DNA of 64,000 nucleotides, from positions 8,729 through 72,728 of the forward strand of contig JBJTHN010000065.1 of NCBI GenBank assembly GCA_046094505.1, read 5' to 3'. This DNA comes from RFTU01 sp046094505. GTDB lineage: Bacteria; Pseudomonadota; Gammaproteobacteria; Burkholderiales; Burkholderiaceae_C. Below are positions 8,938 to 18,440 of this stretch, piece after piece (the stretch's first letter is position 1; every line of letters starts with the position of its first letter). The position numbers and the translations under genes are program-made. Below the pieces are notes generated by a model. It was not told the origin of the DNA. It was given only the letters and a program-made list of their open reading frames with translations, and did not search any database.

Positions 8938-9633
8938 ATGGACAACCAAGCCGCCCTGTTCTATGTGTTCTCCGCGGTGCTGCTGTTCGCAGCCCTGCGC
9001 GTGATCACCGCCCGCAGCACGGTACATGCCGCGCTGTTTCTCGTGCTGGCCTTCTTCAGCGCCTCCTGTGTGTGGATGCTGCTGCAGGCCGAGTTCTTGG
9101 CCATCACCCTGGTGCTCGTTTATGTCGGCGCAGTGATGGTGCTGTTCTTGTTTGTGGTCATGATGCTGGACATCAACACCGACCAGTTTCGTCAGAACTT
9201 CTGGCAGCACCTGCCCTTGGCTGGGCTGATTGGTGCGGTCATTGCGGTGGAGATGGCCCTGGTGCTGATGAGCGGCTTCCGCGTGTCGCAGGCCGCACCG
9301 GTGGACCCCCGCCTGGCCGAGTACGGCAACACCCGTTTGCTGGGTATTGAGCTCTACACCCACTACCTGTATCCGCTGCAACTGGCCGCCGTGCTGCTGT
9401 TGGTGGCGATGGTGGCCGCTCTGGCGCTGACGCTGCGCAAGCGCAAGGACGTTCGGGCCATGGATCCCGGCCAGCAGGTACGCGTCAAGCGGGCTGACCG
9501 GGTGCGCATCGTGTCGATGCCCGCTGAAGTGGAGCCGTCCGCGGCCCCCGCCGAGCCGGCGGACGGCGGCGGTGCACCTGGAGCGCAGGCGCCTGGGGCT
9601 GCGCCCGGGTCCGCAGGGAAGGGAGCCGCATGA
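8938..9633 (+). CDS. nuoJ: NADH-quinone oxidoreductase subunit J
   Basis: Membrane subunit (231 aa) with five predicted helices in the first 165 residues; the third helix region EFLAITLVLVYVGAVMVLFLF is the conserved part. The C-terminal 65 residues are hydrophilic and then low-complexity Ala/Pro/Gly (PAEPADGGGAPGAQAPGAAP), probably disordered, which makes the protein somewhat long. The stop overlaps the nuoK start. Confidence 0.97.
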   Translation: MDNQAALFYVFSAVLLFAALRVITARSTVHAALFLVLAFFSASCVWMLLQAEFLAITLVLVYVGAVMVLFLFVVMMLDINTDQFRQNFWQHLPLAGLIGAVIAVEMALVLMSGFRVSQAAPVDPRLAEYGNTRLLGIELYTHYLYPLQLAAVLLLVAMVAALALTLRKRKDVRAMDPGQQVRVKRADRVRIVSMPAEVEPSAAPAEPADGGGAPGAQAPGAAPGSAGKGAA

Positions 9634-9944
9634 TGGGTTCGATCACCTTGGGACACTACCTGTCGCTGGGCGCCATCCTGTTTGCGCTGTCGGTGATTGG
9701 CATCTTCCTCAACCGACGCAACCTCATCGTGCTGCTCATGGCCATTGAGTTGATGCTGTTGGCCGTGAACCTGAACTTCGTGGCCTTCTCACACTACCTG
9801 GGCGACATGGCAGGCCAGGTCTTCGTGTTCTTCATCCTCACCGTCGCTGCGGCTGAATCGGCCATTGGCTTGGCGATCCTGGTGGTGCTGTTCCGCAACC
9901 GAGCCTCGATCAATGTCGAGGAACTCGACACCCTCAAGGGTTGA
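9630..9944 (+). CDS. nuoK: NADH-quinone oxidoreductase subunit K
   Basis: Small three-helix membrane subunit (104 aa), related to MrpC of cation/proton antiporters. Conserved acidic residues lie in helices 2 and 3 (LLMAIELMLLAVNLNF and AAAESAIGLAILV). The first ATG overlaps the nuoJ stop; a second ATG immediately follows and could be used instead. Confidence 0.97.
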   Translation: MMGSITLGHYLSLGAILFALSVIGIFLNRRNLIVLLMAIELMLLAVNLNFVAFSHYLGDMAGQVFVFFILTVAAAESAIGLAILVVLFRNRASINVEELDTLKG

Positions 9945-9949
9945 CCACC

Positions 9950-11974
9950 ATGGCAGCAGAACTTTCCTCCAGCACGCTGTTGGCCGTTCTCCTGGCCCCC
10001 TTGGCCGGAGCCATCATCGCCGGCTTTTTCGGCCGCTATGTGGGGCGTCGCGGCTCGCATTTCTTCACCATCCTGGGTGTGCTCATCAGCTTCATCCTGT
10101 CGGCCATGGTGCTCAAGAGCGTGGCCATTGATGGCGCTCGATTCAACCAGACCATCTATGAATGGATGGTGATCGGTGGCCTGAAGATGGAGGTCGGCTT
10201 CATGGTCGACGGGCTGACGGCCATGATGATGTGCGTGGTCACCTTCGTGTCCTTGATGGTGCACCTCTACACCATCGGCTACATGGAGGACGACCCGGGG
10301 TACCAGCGCTTCTTCAGCTACATCTCGCTGTTCACCTTCTCCATGCTCATGCTGGTGATGAGCAACAACTTCCTGCAGCTGTTCTTCGGCTGGGAGGCGG
10401 TGGGCCTGATGTCGTATTTGCTGATCGGTTTCTGGTTCAAGAAGCCCACGGCGATCTTCGCCAACATGAAGGCCTTCCTCGTCAACCGGGTAGGGGACTT
10501 CGGCTTCATTTTGGGCATTGGCCTCGTGGTGGCGTACGCCGGAACCCTGAACTACACCGAGGCCTTTGCCAAGGCTGATGAGTTGGCCCAACTGGGTTTC
10601 CCCGGCACCGATTGGATGCTGATCACGGTGGCCTGCATCTGCTTGTTCATCGGGGCCATGGGCAAGAGCGCCCAGTTCCCGCTGCACGTGTGGCTGCCCG
10701 ATTCCATGGAAGGCCCCACGCCGATCTCTGCGCTGATCCACGCCGCCACCATGGTGACCGCGGGCATCTTCATGGTGGCCCGTATGTCACCTCTGTTTGA
10801 GTTGTCGGACACCGCCTTGAATTTCGTGATGGTCATTGGCGCCATCACGGCCTTGTTCATGGGCTTTTTGGGCATCATCCAAAACGACATCAAGCGCGTC
10901 GTGGCCTATTCCACGCTGTCCCAGTTGGGCTACATGACGGTGGCCCTGGGCGCTTCGGCCTACTCCGTGGCCGTGTTTCACCTGATGACCCATGCCTTCT
11001 TCAAGGCACTGCTCTTCCTGGCGGCGGGCTCGGTCATCATCGGCATGCACCATGACCAGGACATCCGCAACATGGGCGGCTTGCGCAAGCACATGCCCAT
11101 CACTTGGATCACGTCGCTGTTGGGTTCGCTGGCCTTGATCGGCACGCCACTGTTCGCGGGCTTCTACTCCAAGGACAGCATCATCATGGCCGTGGAAGCC
11201 AGCAACCTTCCGGGCACCCCCTTTGCGATCTTTGCGGTGGTGGCCGGCGTGTTCGTCACGGCCTTCTACAGCTTCCGCATGTATTTCCTGGTCTTCCACG
11301 GTGAAGAGCGCTTCCGCCACAAGCCTTACCCCGGCGAGCATGACCACCACCACGACGGCCATGAGGAAGACCACACGCCGCACGAGTCTCCCTGGGTGGT
11401 GACGGCCCCGCTGCTGCTCCTGGCCGTGCCTTCGGTCCTGATCGGCTATATGACCATCGAGCCCATGCTCTTTGGCGGGTTCCTCCAGGATGCGATCGTG
11501 GTGGACGCTGCGCGCCACCCGGCCATGGCGCACTTGGCCGGTGAGTTCCATGGGGCCGTGGCCATGGCGCTGCACGGCTTGCAGACCTTGCCGTTCTGGC
11601 TCGCCCTGTCGGGCGTGGTGATGGCCTGGTGGTTCTACCTCAAGCAGCCGGCCATACCGGCGGCCATCGGCCGGGCCTTGGCACCCGTGGTCAAGGTGCT
11701 GGAGAACAAGTACTACATGGACGCCTTCAACGAGAAGGTGTTGGCCGCCGGTTCCCGTGCCCTGGGCACGGGTCTGTGGAAGGGTGGCGATGCCGCCGTC
11801 ATCGATGGTCTGATCGTCAACGGGTCGGCCCGTGCGGTGGGGGCCCTGGCCGGACTGAGCCGTTTGGTGCAGACCGGACACCTGTATTGGTACGCGCTGG
11901 TCATGCTCTTGGGCGTGTTCGGTTTCATGACATGGCGGCTGTGGCCGCATCTCACCGGCCTCTTCGGCCATTGA
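9950..11974 (+). CDS. nuoL: NADH-quinone oxidoreductase subunit L
   Basis: Distal antiporter-like subunit (674 aa) with the C-terminal lateral helix that braces the membrane arm. Conserved antiporter features include FFGWEAVGLMSYLLIGFWF with its pump glutamate, MGKSAQFPLHVWLPDSMEGP with its lysine, and NDIKRVVAYSTLSQLGYM. Residues about 464-482 form a His/Asp/Glu-rich loop (EHDHHHDGHEEDH), a feature I believe is shared with other beta-proteobacterial NuoL proteins. I chose the ATG at 9950 over an upstream TTG overlapping the nuoK stop. Confidence 0.97.
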   Translation: MAAELSSSTLLAVLLAPLAGAIIAGFFGRYVGRRGSHFFTILGVLISFILSAMVLKSVAIDGARFNQTIYEWMVIGGLKMEVGFMVDGLTAMMMCVVTFVSLMVHLYTIGYMEDDPGYQRFFSYISLFTFSMLMLVMSNNFLQLFFGWEAVGLMSYLLIGFWFKKPTAIFANMKAFLVNRVGDFGFILGIGLVVAYAGTLNYTEAFAKADELAQLGFPGTDWMLITVACICLFIGAMGKSAQFPLHVWLPDSMEGPTPISALIHAATMVTAGIFMVARMSPLFELSDTALNFVMVIGAITALFMGFLGIIQNDIKRVVAYSTLSQLGYMTVALGASAYSVAVFHLMTHAFFKALLFLAAGSVIIGMHHDQDIRNMGGLRKHMPITWITSLLGSLALIGTPLFAGFYSKDSIIMAVEASNLPGTPFAIFAVVAGVFVTAFYSFRMYFLVFHGEERFRHKPYPGEHDHHHDGHEEDHTPHESPWVVTAPLLLLAVPSVLIGYMTIEPMLFGGFLQDAIVVDAARHPAMAHLAGEFHGAVAMALHGLQTLPFWLALSGVVMAWWFYLKQPAIPAAIGRALAPVVKVLENKYYMDAFNEKVLAAGSRALGTGLWKGGDAAVIDGLIVNGSARAVGALAGLSRLVQTGHLYWYALVMLLGVFGFMTWRLWPHLTGLFGH

Positions 11975-12022
11975 TCGCCTGGGTCCACCCTGGCTCGTGC
12001 AGAAGAGGCGGAGAACAAAAAA

Positions 12023-13501
12023 ATGGGTTTGTTGAGTGTTGCCATCTGGCTGCCCATCGTGCTGGGCAGCTTGTTGTTGGTGATCGGGCGTGATGAGCAT
12101 GCGGGTGTGGTGCGATGGTTGGCGCTGGCGGCGGCCGTGCTGTCCTTCCTGGTCACCATTCCGCTGATCACCGGTTTTGACACCGCGGCGGTGGGCATGC
12201 AGTTCGTCGAGAACCTGCCTTGGATCGACCGTTTCAATGTCCGCTACCACCTGGGTGTGGACGGTCTGTCGGTTTGGTTCATCTTGCTGACCGCCTTCAT
12301 CACCATCGTGGTGGTGATCGCAGCCTGGGAGGTCATCGAGGACCGCGTGGCCCTGTACATGGGCGCCTTCCTGATCCTGTCGGGCCTGATGGTGGGCGTC
12401 TTCAGTGCGCTTGACGGCCTGCTGTTCTACATCTTCTTTGAGGCCACCCTGATCCCGATGTACATCATCATCGGGGTGTGGGGCGGCCCGCGTCGCGTGT
12501 ATGCGGCCTTCAAGTTCTTCCTGTACACGCTCTTGGGCTCCCTGCTGATGTTGGTGGCCTTGCTGTACCTGTACCTGCAGTCCGGCGGCAGCTTCGACAT
12601 TCAGGCCTGGCACCAACTGCCCCTGCCGATGACGGCGCAGACGCTCTTGTTCTTTGCCTTCTTCGCAGCCTTCTCCGTAAAGGTGCCCATGTGGCCGGTG
12701 CACACCTGGCTGCCCGATGCGCACGTGGAAGCGCCCACCGGGGGTTCGGTGGTGCTGGCGGCCATCATGCTCAAGCTTGGGGCCTATGGCTTTGTGCGCT
12801 TTTCCATGCCCATCGCACCGGATGCCGCACGTGAATTTGACTGGCTGATGATCACGCTGAGCCTGATTGCGGTGGTCTACATCGGCCTGGTGGCCCTGGT
12901 GCAGCAGGACATGAAGAAGCTGGTGGCCTATTCGTCGATTGCCCACATGGGATTTGTGACCCTGGGCTTCTTCATCTTCAGCGACCTGGGGGTGGGCGGC
13001 GCGATTGTTCAGATGATCAGCCACGGATTTGTCTCCGGGGCGATGTTCCTGTGCATTGGCGTGCTCTACGACCGTGTCCACTCGCGCGAGATTGCGGCCT
13101 ACGGTGGGGTGGTCAACACGATGCCCAAGTTTGCGGCGTTTGCCGTGTTCTTTGCCATGGCCAATTGCGGGCTGCCGGGCACCGGGGGGTTCGTGGGTGA
13201 ATGGATGGTGATCCTGGGCGCGGTTCAGTACGACTTCTGGATTGCGGGCTTGGCCTCCACCACCTTGGTCTTTGGTGCGGCCTACACGCTGTGGATGGTC
13301 AAGCGCGTGTATTTCGGCGACATCGCCAATGAGCAGGTGCGCGAGCTCACCGACCTGAACGACCGTGAGTTCTTCATGTTGGCGCTGCTGGCCTTGGCGG
13401 TGCTTTGGATGGGCCTGTACCCCAAGCCCTTCACCGACGTGATGCAGTCCTCCATTACCGAACTCCTGCGCCATGTGGCGCTGTCCAAGCTGCCGGCCTG
13501 A
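12023..13501 (+). CDS. nuoM: NADH-quinone oxidoreductase subunit M
   Basis: Antiporter-like proton-pumping subunit (492 aa, about 14 helices). Key segments are FFEATLIPMYIIIGVWGG (pump glutamate), FAAFSVKVPMWPVHTWLPDAHVEAP (pump lysine) and QQDMKKLVAYSSIAHMGFV. A GGAG ribosome site and an A-tract precede the ATG. The 48-base gap after nuoL contains no evident terminator. Confidence 0.98.
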   Translation: MGLLSVAIWLPIVLGSLLLVIGRDEHAGVVRWLALAAAVLSFLVTIPLITGFDTAAVGMQFVENLPWIDRFNVRYHLGVDGLSVWFILLTAFITIVVVIAAWEVIEDRVALYMGAFLILSGLMVGVFSALDGLLFYIFFEATLIPMYIIIGVWGGPRRVYAAFKFFLYTLLGSLLMLVALLYLYLQSGGSFDIQAWHQLPLPMTAQTLLFFAFFAAFSVKVPMWPVHTWLPDAHVEAPTGGSVVLAAIMLKLGAYGFVRFSMPIAPDAAREFDWLMITLSLIAVVYIGLVALVQQDMKKLVAYSSIAHMGFVTLGFFIFSDLGVGGAIVQMISHGFVSGAMFLCIGVLYDRVHSREIAAYGGVVNTMPKFAAFAVFFAMANCGLPGTGGFVGEWMVILGAVQYDFWIAGLASTTLVFGAAYTLWMVKRVYFGDIANEQVRELTDLNDREFFMLALLALAVLWMGLYPKPFTDVMQSSITELLRHVALSKLPA

Positions 13502-13520
13502 GCCCATGGAGACCACAAGC

Positions 13521-15002
13521 ATGACTTTGCTGAACTGGGTCGCCTTGACCCCCGAGATCTTCCTGCTGCTGGCCGCCTGTGCGATCGCCTTGGTGGATTT
13601 GTTCGTGGCCGATGAGAAGCGCCACTACACCCATTGGATGAGCCAGGCCGCTCTGGCCGTCACCGCCGTTCTGCACTTTCAGCAGTTCGATGCGGGTTTG
13701 ACCGTCTATGCCCTGGGCAACATGGTGGTGATGGACCCCATGGGGCGGTTGTTGGGCGTCATGGCCACCCTGGCGATGATGATCACCTTGGCGTATGCAC
13801 AGCCCTACATCGTTCACCGCGACATGCACAAAGGGGAGTTCTATGTGCTGGCGCTGCTGTCCTTGCTGGGTGTGCATGTGATGTTGTCGGCCAATGACTT
13901 CCTGGTGGTCTACATGGGCCTAGAGGTCATGAGCCTGTCGCTGTATGCGCTGGTGGCCTTGCGCCGCGATGACGCCACCGCCACCGAAGCGGCCATGAAG
14001 TACTTTGTGCTGGGTGCCTTGGCCAGTGGCTTCCTGCTCTATGGCTTGTCGATGATGTACGGCGCCACGGGAACGCTGGAGATCCCCAAGGTGTTCGAGG
14101 TCATCGCGCAGGGGCGGGTCAACAGCCAGGTCTTGGTGTTCGGCGTCGTGTTCATCGTGGCCGGGCTGGGCTTCAAGCTCGGCGTGGCACCTTTCCACAT
14201 GTGGGTGCCCGACGTGTATCAGGGCTCGCCCACGGCGGTTACCCTGCTCATCGCCAGTGCGCCCAAGTTGGCCGCCTTTGCCATCACGATTCGACTGCTG
14301 GTTGAAGGCCTGCTGAAGGTGGCCGTGGACTGGCAGCAGATGCTGCTGTTCATGTCGGTGGTGTCCCTGGTGGTGGGCAACCTGGCGGCTATCGCCCAAA
14401 CCAACCTCAAGCGCATGTTGGCCTACTCGGCCATTGCGCAGATGGGCTTCATGCTGCTGGCGCTGGGCTCTGGCGTGATTGGTGGTGACACGGCGGCGGC
14501 TGGAAACGCCTACAGCTCGGCCATGTTCTACATGGTGACTTACGTGCTCACCACCTTGGGCAGCTTCGGCTTGGTCATGCTGCTGGCGCGCGATGGTTTT
14601 GAGAGCGAGCAGATCGCCGACCTGGCGGGCTTGGCGCGCCGTCAACCCTGGATGGCGGCGGTGATGACGGTGTTCATGTTCTCCTTGGCTGGCATCCCGC
14701 CCACCATGGGGTTCTACGCCAAGCTGGCGGTGCTGCAGAGCCTGGTGACCACCGGCCAAGCGGCCTACATTGCGCTGGCGGTGGTGGCGGTGCTGCTGAG
14801 CCTGGTGGCGGCGTTCTACTACCTGCGGGTGGTCAAGGTCATGGTCTTCGATGAGCCAGCGCAAGGCATCATCGAGCCTTCACAGGGGCCTGTCCGTGTG
14901 CTGCTGATGGTCAACGGTGCAGCGGTGTTGGTCTTGGGCTTGTTGCCTGGCGGCTTGATGGCGGTGTGTCGCGATGCGGTCATTCGTGCACTGGCCACCT
15001 GA
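13521..15002 (+). CDS. nuoN: NADH-quinone oxidoreductase subunit N
   Basis: Third antiporter-like subunit (493 aa) and last gene of the operon. Conserved blocks include LGLEVMSLSLYAL-type YMGLEVMSLSLYALVAL, GLGFKLGVAPFHMWVPDVYQG and TNLKRMLAYSAIAQMGFML. The ATG at 13521 has GGAG at a suitable distance; an ATG at 13506 lacks one. Complex I genes nuoA to nuoN are therefore all present and intact in the window. Confidence 0.97.
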   Translation: MTLLNWVALTPEIFLLLAACAIALVDLFVADEKRHYTHWMSQAALAVTAVLHFQQFDAGLTVYALGNMVVMDPMGRLLGVMATLAMMITLAYAQPYIVHRDMHKGEFYVLALLSLLGVHVMLSANDFLVVYMGLEVMSLSLYALVALRRDDATATEAAMKYFVLGALASGFLLYGLSMMYGATGTLEIPKVFEVIAQGRVNSQVLVFGVVFIVAGLGFKLGVAPFHMWVPDVYQGSPTAVTLLIASAPKLAAFAITIRLLVEGLLKVAVDWQQMLLFMSVVSLVVGNLAAIAQTNLKRMLAYSAIAQMGFMLLALGSGVIGGDTAAAGNAYSSAMFYMVTYVLTTLGSFGLVMLLARDGFESEQIADLAGLARRQPWMAAVMTVFMFSLAGIPPTMGFYAKLAVLQSLVTTGQAAYIALAVVAVLLSLVAAFYYLRVVKVMVFDEPAQGIIEPSQGPVRVLLMVNGAAVLVLGLLPGGLMAVCRDAVIRALAT

Positions 15003-15023
15003 GCAACATCCATCGGAGCGCTG

Positions 15024-15350
15024 ATGGACATCGCATTCGAAGTGGGCTTGGTGTTGGCGGTCGGCCTGCTTCTGGCCAACCTGCCCTTTGTCAACGAGCG
15101 CCTGTTTGTGGTGGGGCCCAAGCGGGCCCCCAAGCACCTGGGCTGGCGGCTGCTGGAGCTGTTGCTGGGCTGCGGGCTGTGCATCGGCCTGGGATTCGCC
15201 CTGGAGGCGGGCATCGGCCAGCGGCATGTCCAGGGATGGGCCTTCTACGTGGCCATGGGCAGCCTTTTTCTGACCTTCGCCTTCCCCGGATTTGTGTGGC
15301 GTTACTTGCGCCGTTCGCGCCCGGCCAGCCGTGTGGCGGATGAGGCCTGA
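15024..15350 (+). CDS. DUF2818 family membrane protein
   Basis: Small integral membrane protein (108 aa) with three hydrophobic segments near residues 5-22, 45-62 and 73-90, an NLPFVNERLFVVG motif and a basic C-terminus (WRYLRRSR). I recognise it as the DUF2818 family, which sits after nuoN in many Burkholderiales. A role in complex I assembly or stability is inferred from position only. Its end overlaps the Nudix gene start by 11 bases. Confidence 0.85.
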   Translation: MDIAFEVGLVLAVGLLLANLPFVNERLFVVGPKRAPKHLGWRLLELLLGCGLCIGLGFALEAGIGQRHVQGWAFYVAMGSLFLTFAFPGFVWRYLRRSRPASRVADEA

Positions 15351-15987
15351 AGATCGGCGGCTGCATGAGGAGCCTGTTGCGTCCGAACAGGTGCTGCAGG
15401 GCTCGTTCCTGCAGGTGTTTCGAGACCAGGCCCGCTTGTCCAACGGATCCCTGGTGCAGCGGGAGTACATCCGCCACCCAGGTGCGGTGATGGTGGTGCC
15501 GCTGCTGCGGCCGGACCGTTTCATCATGGAGCGGCAGTACCGCTACCCCCTTCAACAGGTCTTGCTGGAGTTTCCAGCAGGCAAGCGCGACCCCGAAGAG
15601 CCCACCTTGTTCACCGGGATGCGGGAACTGTTGGAGGAGACCGGCTATCGCGCGCAAGAGTGGGCCGTGGCCGGTCGCTTGCACAACGCAGCGGCGTACT
15701 CCGATGAGTTCATAGAGGTCTGGTTGGCACGAGGCTTGGAAGCGGGGCCGTCCCAGCTCGATGCCGACGAATTGCTCGACACCTGCGAGATGGGTTTGCA
15801 GGAGCTGCAGACGCTGGCCGCGCGCGGCGAGTTGAGCGACGCCAAGACCCAGATTGGTCTGTTGTGGCTGGAGCACTGGGCAGCGGGCCGTTGGCAGCCT
15901 CGTTTTCAGAGTCCGCAGGCCTGGTGTGCCGAGCTGGGCCTGCCCCAGCCCGATTCGACCCTGTTGCCAGCACACCTGGGCATCTGA
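15340..15987 (+). CDS. Nudix hydrolase, ADP-ribose pyrophosphatase type
   Basis: A 215 aa Nudix protein that probably hydrolyses ADP-ribose or a similar nucleoside diphosphate. The Nudix box Gx5Ex7RExxEExG is complete: G at the start of GKRDPEE, then RELLEETGY. The preceding MERQYRYPLQQVLLEFPAG is typical of the NudF/ADP-ribose branch. I chose the ATG at 15340 inside the end of the DUF2818 gene, giving the usual family length. Context with complex I fits a role in NAD metabolite turnover, which is inference. Confidence 0.9.
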   Translation: MRPEDRRLHEEPVASEQVLQGSFLQVFRDQARLSNGSLVQREYIRHPGAVMVVPLLRPDRFIMERQYRYPLQQVLLEFPAGKRDPEEPTLFTGMRELLEETGYRAQEWAVAGRLHNAAAYSDEFIEVWLARGLEAGPSQLDADELLDTCEMGLQELQTLAARGELSDAKTQIGLLWLEHWAAGRWQPRFQSPQAWCAELGLPQPDSTLLPAHLGI

Positions 15988-16003
15988 ACCTATCATGTGC
16001 GCA

Positions 16004-16528
16004 ATGAAGGTCTTCGACTTGGGCTGCAAGGCGGGCCATGCCTTTGAGGGCTGGTTCGCCTCGGATGACGACTATGCCCAGCAGACCCAGCGCGGTTTGC
16101 TGGAGTGCCCTTTCTGCGCATCCAAGGACATCAACAAGCGCTTGAGCGCCCCACGCTTGAACCTGGGTCGCAGTGGGCTGCATGAAGCTGCTGGGTCTGA
16201 CGTCCAAACCACTGACAGCACCGGTGTGGACCCTCAGGGGTCACCTTCCGAGGTGGGCGCGCACCAGCGGCCTCCGTCACCCGAAGAGGCCGCCACCATG
16301 GCCCTGATGCAACAGGCGTGGCTCAAAGCGGTTCGCCACGTGATCGAGAGCACTGAAGACGTGGGTGGGCGGTTTGCCGAGGAGGCGCGGCGCATCCACT
16401 ATGGAGAGTCCCCCGAGCGAGGGATTCGGGGGCAAACCACCGCGCAGGAGCGCGAGTCCTTGCTCGACGAGGGCATTGAGGTGGTGCCCCTGCCCATGCC
16501 CAAGGGCCTGGGCGGTCCCCTCCAATAA
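16004..16528 (+). CDS. DUF1178 family zinc-ribbon-like protein
   Basis: A 174 aa protein of the DUF1178 family, function unknown. The N-terminus (KVFDLGCKAGHAFEGWFAS) and the CPFCAS pair suggest a metal-binding ribbon; the C-terminal ARRIHYGESPERGIRGQTT is the other conserved block. The ATG at 16004 matches family starts; an ATG at 15995 would add three residues. It follows the Nudix gene closely, so it is probably the last gene of the transcript, and is convergent with the next gene. Confidence 0.85.
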   Translation: MKVFDLGCKAGHAFEGWFASDDDYAQQTQRGLLECPFCASKDINKRLSAPRLNLGRSGLHEAAGSDVQTTDSTGVDPQGSPSEVGAHQRPPSPEEAATMALMQQAWLKAVRHVIESTEDVGGRFAEEARRIHYGESPERGIRGQTTAQERESLLDEGIEVVPLPMPKGLGGPLQ

Positions 16529-16560
16529 CGGCACCGCGCTGGCCGGGGCTGGATGTCGGC

Positions 16561-18012
16561 CTAGACCACCCGCCCCGGATTCAACGTCCCCCGAGGGTCA
16601 AAGGCGGCCTTCAGGCGCTTCATCAGGGCCAAGGCCACAGGGTCTTTGCGGTGCACCAGCTCATCGCGCTTGAGTCGCCCAATCCCGTGTTCGGCGGAGA
16701 TCGAGCCCTGGTGCCGCTGGACCGCATCGTAGACCAGTGCATGGATGGCCGGCTCCTGCGCTTGCAGGAAGTCAGGTGCGGCCACGGCGGGTGGCGCCTG
16801 AACGTTGTAGTGCAGGTTGCCATCACCGAGGTGCCCGAAATTCACCAGGCGGCAGCCCGGGTGCGCCCGGGTCAGGGCTGCATCCGTCTCGGCGATGAAC
16901 ATCGGGATGCGAGACACCGGGATCGAAATGTCGTGCTTGATGTTCAGGCCTTCTTCGGCCTGTGCCAAGGGGATGGCCTCTCGCAGGTGCCACAAGCCGC
17001 GGGACTCGGTCAGGTTCTTGGCCACCACAGCATCGTCGATCACACCCTCGTCCAGGGCCTGCGCCAGAAGCGCCTCCAGCCGCTGCTGCGCCTGCTGCGG
17101 ACCTTGCTCATCCGATTGCTCCAACAGGACGCTCCAGGCGGGCACATGCTGCGCTGTGCACAGGGGTTGTGCGATTTGCGGCAGGTGGCGCGCCACCAGC
17201 TCTCGCGAGAAGGCGTTCATCAGCTCAAACCCCGTGAGCGTGGCGCCCAGTTGGGTTCGGGCCAGACGCAGCAATCGCACGGCCTGCACGGGACTCGCGC
17301 AACTGGCCAGGGCCGTCATCACCGCAGCCGGTTGCGGCACCAGCTTCAGCGTGGCCGCGGTGATCACCCCCAGGGTGCCCTCGCTGCCGATGTACAGGTC
17401 CCGCAGGTCATAGCCCGTGTTGTCCTTGCGAAGGCCGCTCAAGCCCTGGAGCAGTTCGCCTTCTGCAGTGACCACCTCAAGCCCCAGGCACAGCTCGCGC
17501 GCATTGCCGTAGCGCAGCACCTGCGTGCCGCCGGCGTTGCTGGCCAGGTTGCCCCCAATGGTGCAGCTGCCTTCAGCAGCCAGGCTCAAGGGAAACAGCA
17601 GTCCACGGTCTGCAGCCGCAGCCTGGACCGATTGCAAGATGCAGCCCGCTTCCACCGTCATGGTGAGGTTGTCCGCATCGATCTCGCGAACGCGGTTCAG
17701 GCGCCGCAGGGACAGCACTATCTGGGTACCGGTTTCATCCGGTGTTCCGCCACCCACCAAGCCGGTGTGGCCCCCTTGCGGAACCAGTGACACGCCGGCT
17801 TGCGCGCAGGCCCGCACGATCCTGCAGACTTGATCGGCATCGGCCGGGCGCACCACGGCCAAGGCACGGCCGTGCCAGCGGCGGCGCCAGTCCCGCTCAT
17901 AGGCCTCCAAACCATCCCCGGTCAACACATGGTCGTTCCCGGTGATGGCCTGCAAGTCTTGGAGCAGGGACGAATGCCGCATGCCGTCCCCGGTCGTGTC
18001 AGGGGCGCCCAT
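16561..18012 (-). CDS. FAD-binding oxidoreductase, GlcD/D-2-hydroxyacid dehydrogenase type
   Basis: A 483 aa flavoprotein of the VAO family. The FAD-binding half shows PLSLAAEGSCTIGGNLASNAGG and DLYIGSEGTLGVIT; the C-terminal half shows FGHLGDGNLHYNV and SISAEHGIGRLKRDEL, as in D-lactate, glycolate and D-2-hydroxyglutarate dehydrogenases. The exact substrate is not readable. The ATG at 18012 shares its A with the stop of the upstream DUF2069 gene (TGATG), suggesting coupling; an internal ATG at 17982 is an alternative. Confidence 0.92.
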   Translation of the reverse strand: MGAPDTTGDGMRHSSLLQDLQAITGNDHVLTGDGLEAYERDWRRRWHGRALAVVRPADADQVCRIVRACAQAGVSLVPQGGHTGLVGGGTPDETGTQIVLSLRRLNRVREIDADNLTMTVEAGCILQSVQAAAADRGLLFPLSLAAEGSCTIGGNLASNAGGTQVLRYGNARELCLGLEVVTAEGELLQGLSGLRKDNTGYDLRDLYIGSEGTLGVITAATLKLVPQPAAVMTALASCASPVQAVRLLRLARTQLGATLTGFELMNAFSRELVARHLPQIAQPLCTAQHVPAWSVLLEQSDEQGPQQAQQRLEALLAQALDEGVIDDAVVAKNLTESRGLWHLREAIPLAQAEEGLNIKHDISIPVSRIPMFIAETDAALTRAHPGCRLVNFGHLGDGNLHYNVQAPPAVAAPDFLQAQEPAIHALVYDAVQRHQGSISAEHGIGRLKRDELVHRKDPVALALMKRLKAAFDPRGTLNPGRVV

Positions 18013-18440
18013 CAACTGGTGGCCTCCTGAAGGCCGCGCGCCTTGGCCTGCTTGAGCCGCCAGCGGACATGCACGGCACTGGCGGTGAACAGCACCAGGC
18101 ACAGCAGCACCTCGATGCAGGCCAGGATCCATGAGGGGTAGGGGTCTGAGGTGGCGCGTACAACCCCTTCGGTGAAGTACAGCCAAACCAGGAGGCTCAC
18201 CCACCGGTGCGTGTACATCCGGTGCTTGAGCAGGCCCACCAAGGGAAAGAGCAAGGGGATCACCTTGAGCACCAGGGTCCGGTTGCCCGTGGGCGCCAGC
18301 ACCAGCTCCCAGGCCAGGCCCAGCACCACCAAGCCCAGCAGGGCGCCAATCGACAAAGCCCGGGTGGCCTGCACCACGCGGTCGGCTGAGCCGAGGGGGC
18401 TGGCGGGTTGGGCAGCGGTGGCGGGGTCAGAGTGGTTCAT
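18012..18440 (-). CDS. DUF2069 family membrane protein
   Basis: A 142 aa protein with four hydrophobic helices, including LSIGALLGLVVLGLAWELVLAP and WVSLLVWLYFTEGVVRA. The latter is characteristic of the DUF2069 family, which has no established function. The ATG at 18440 removes an unlikely N-terminal extension. It overlaps the FAD oxidoreductase by one base and lies 77 bases downstream of the hydrolase gene. Confidence 0.85.
   Translation of the reverse strand: MNHSDPATAAQPASPLGSADRVVQATRALSIGALLGLVVLGLAWELVLAPTGNRTLVLKVIPLLFPLVGLLKHRMYTHRWVSLLVWLYFTEGVVRATSDPYPSWILACIEVLLCLVLFTASAVHVRWRLKQAKARGLQEATS

Noticed and set aside
11340..11395. His-rich NuoL loop as a novel metal-binding insertion
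   Set aside because: I believe similar His/Asp-rich loops occur in other beta-proteobacterial NuoL proteins, so it is probably lineage variation and not a new domain.
10787..13522. 911-codon minus-strand frame across nuoL and nuoM
   Set aside because: His/Gln-rich antisense translation of membrane protein genes; no domain or start signal.
1865..15002. Gene loss or frameshift in the complex I operon
   Set aside because: All 14 subunits have full length and intact cofactor motifs. Absence of the N7 cluster in NuoG is usual outside the E. coli type.
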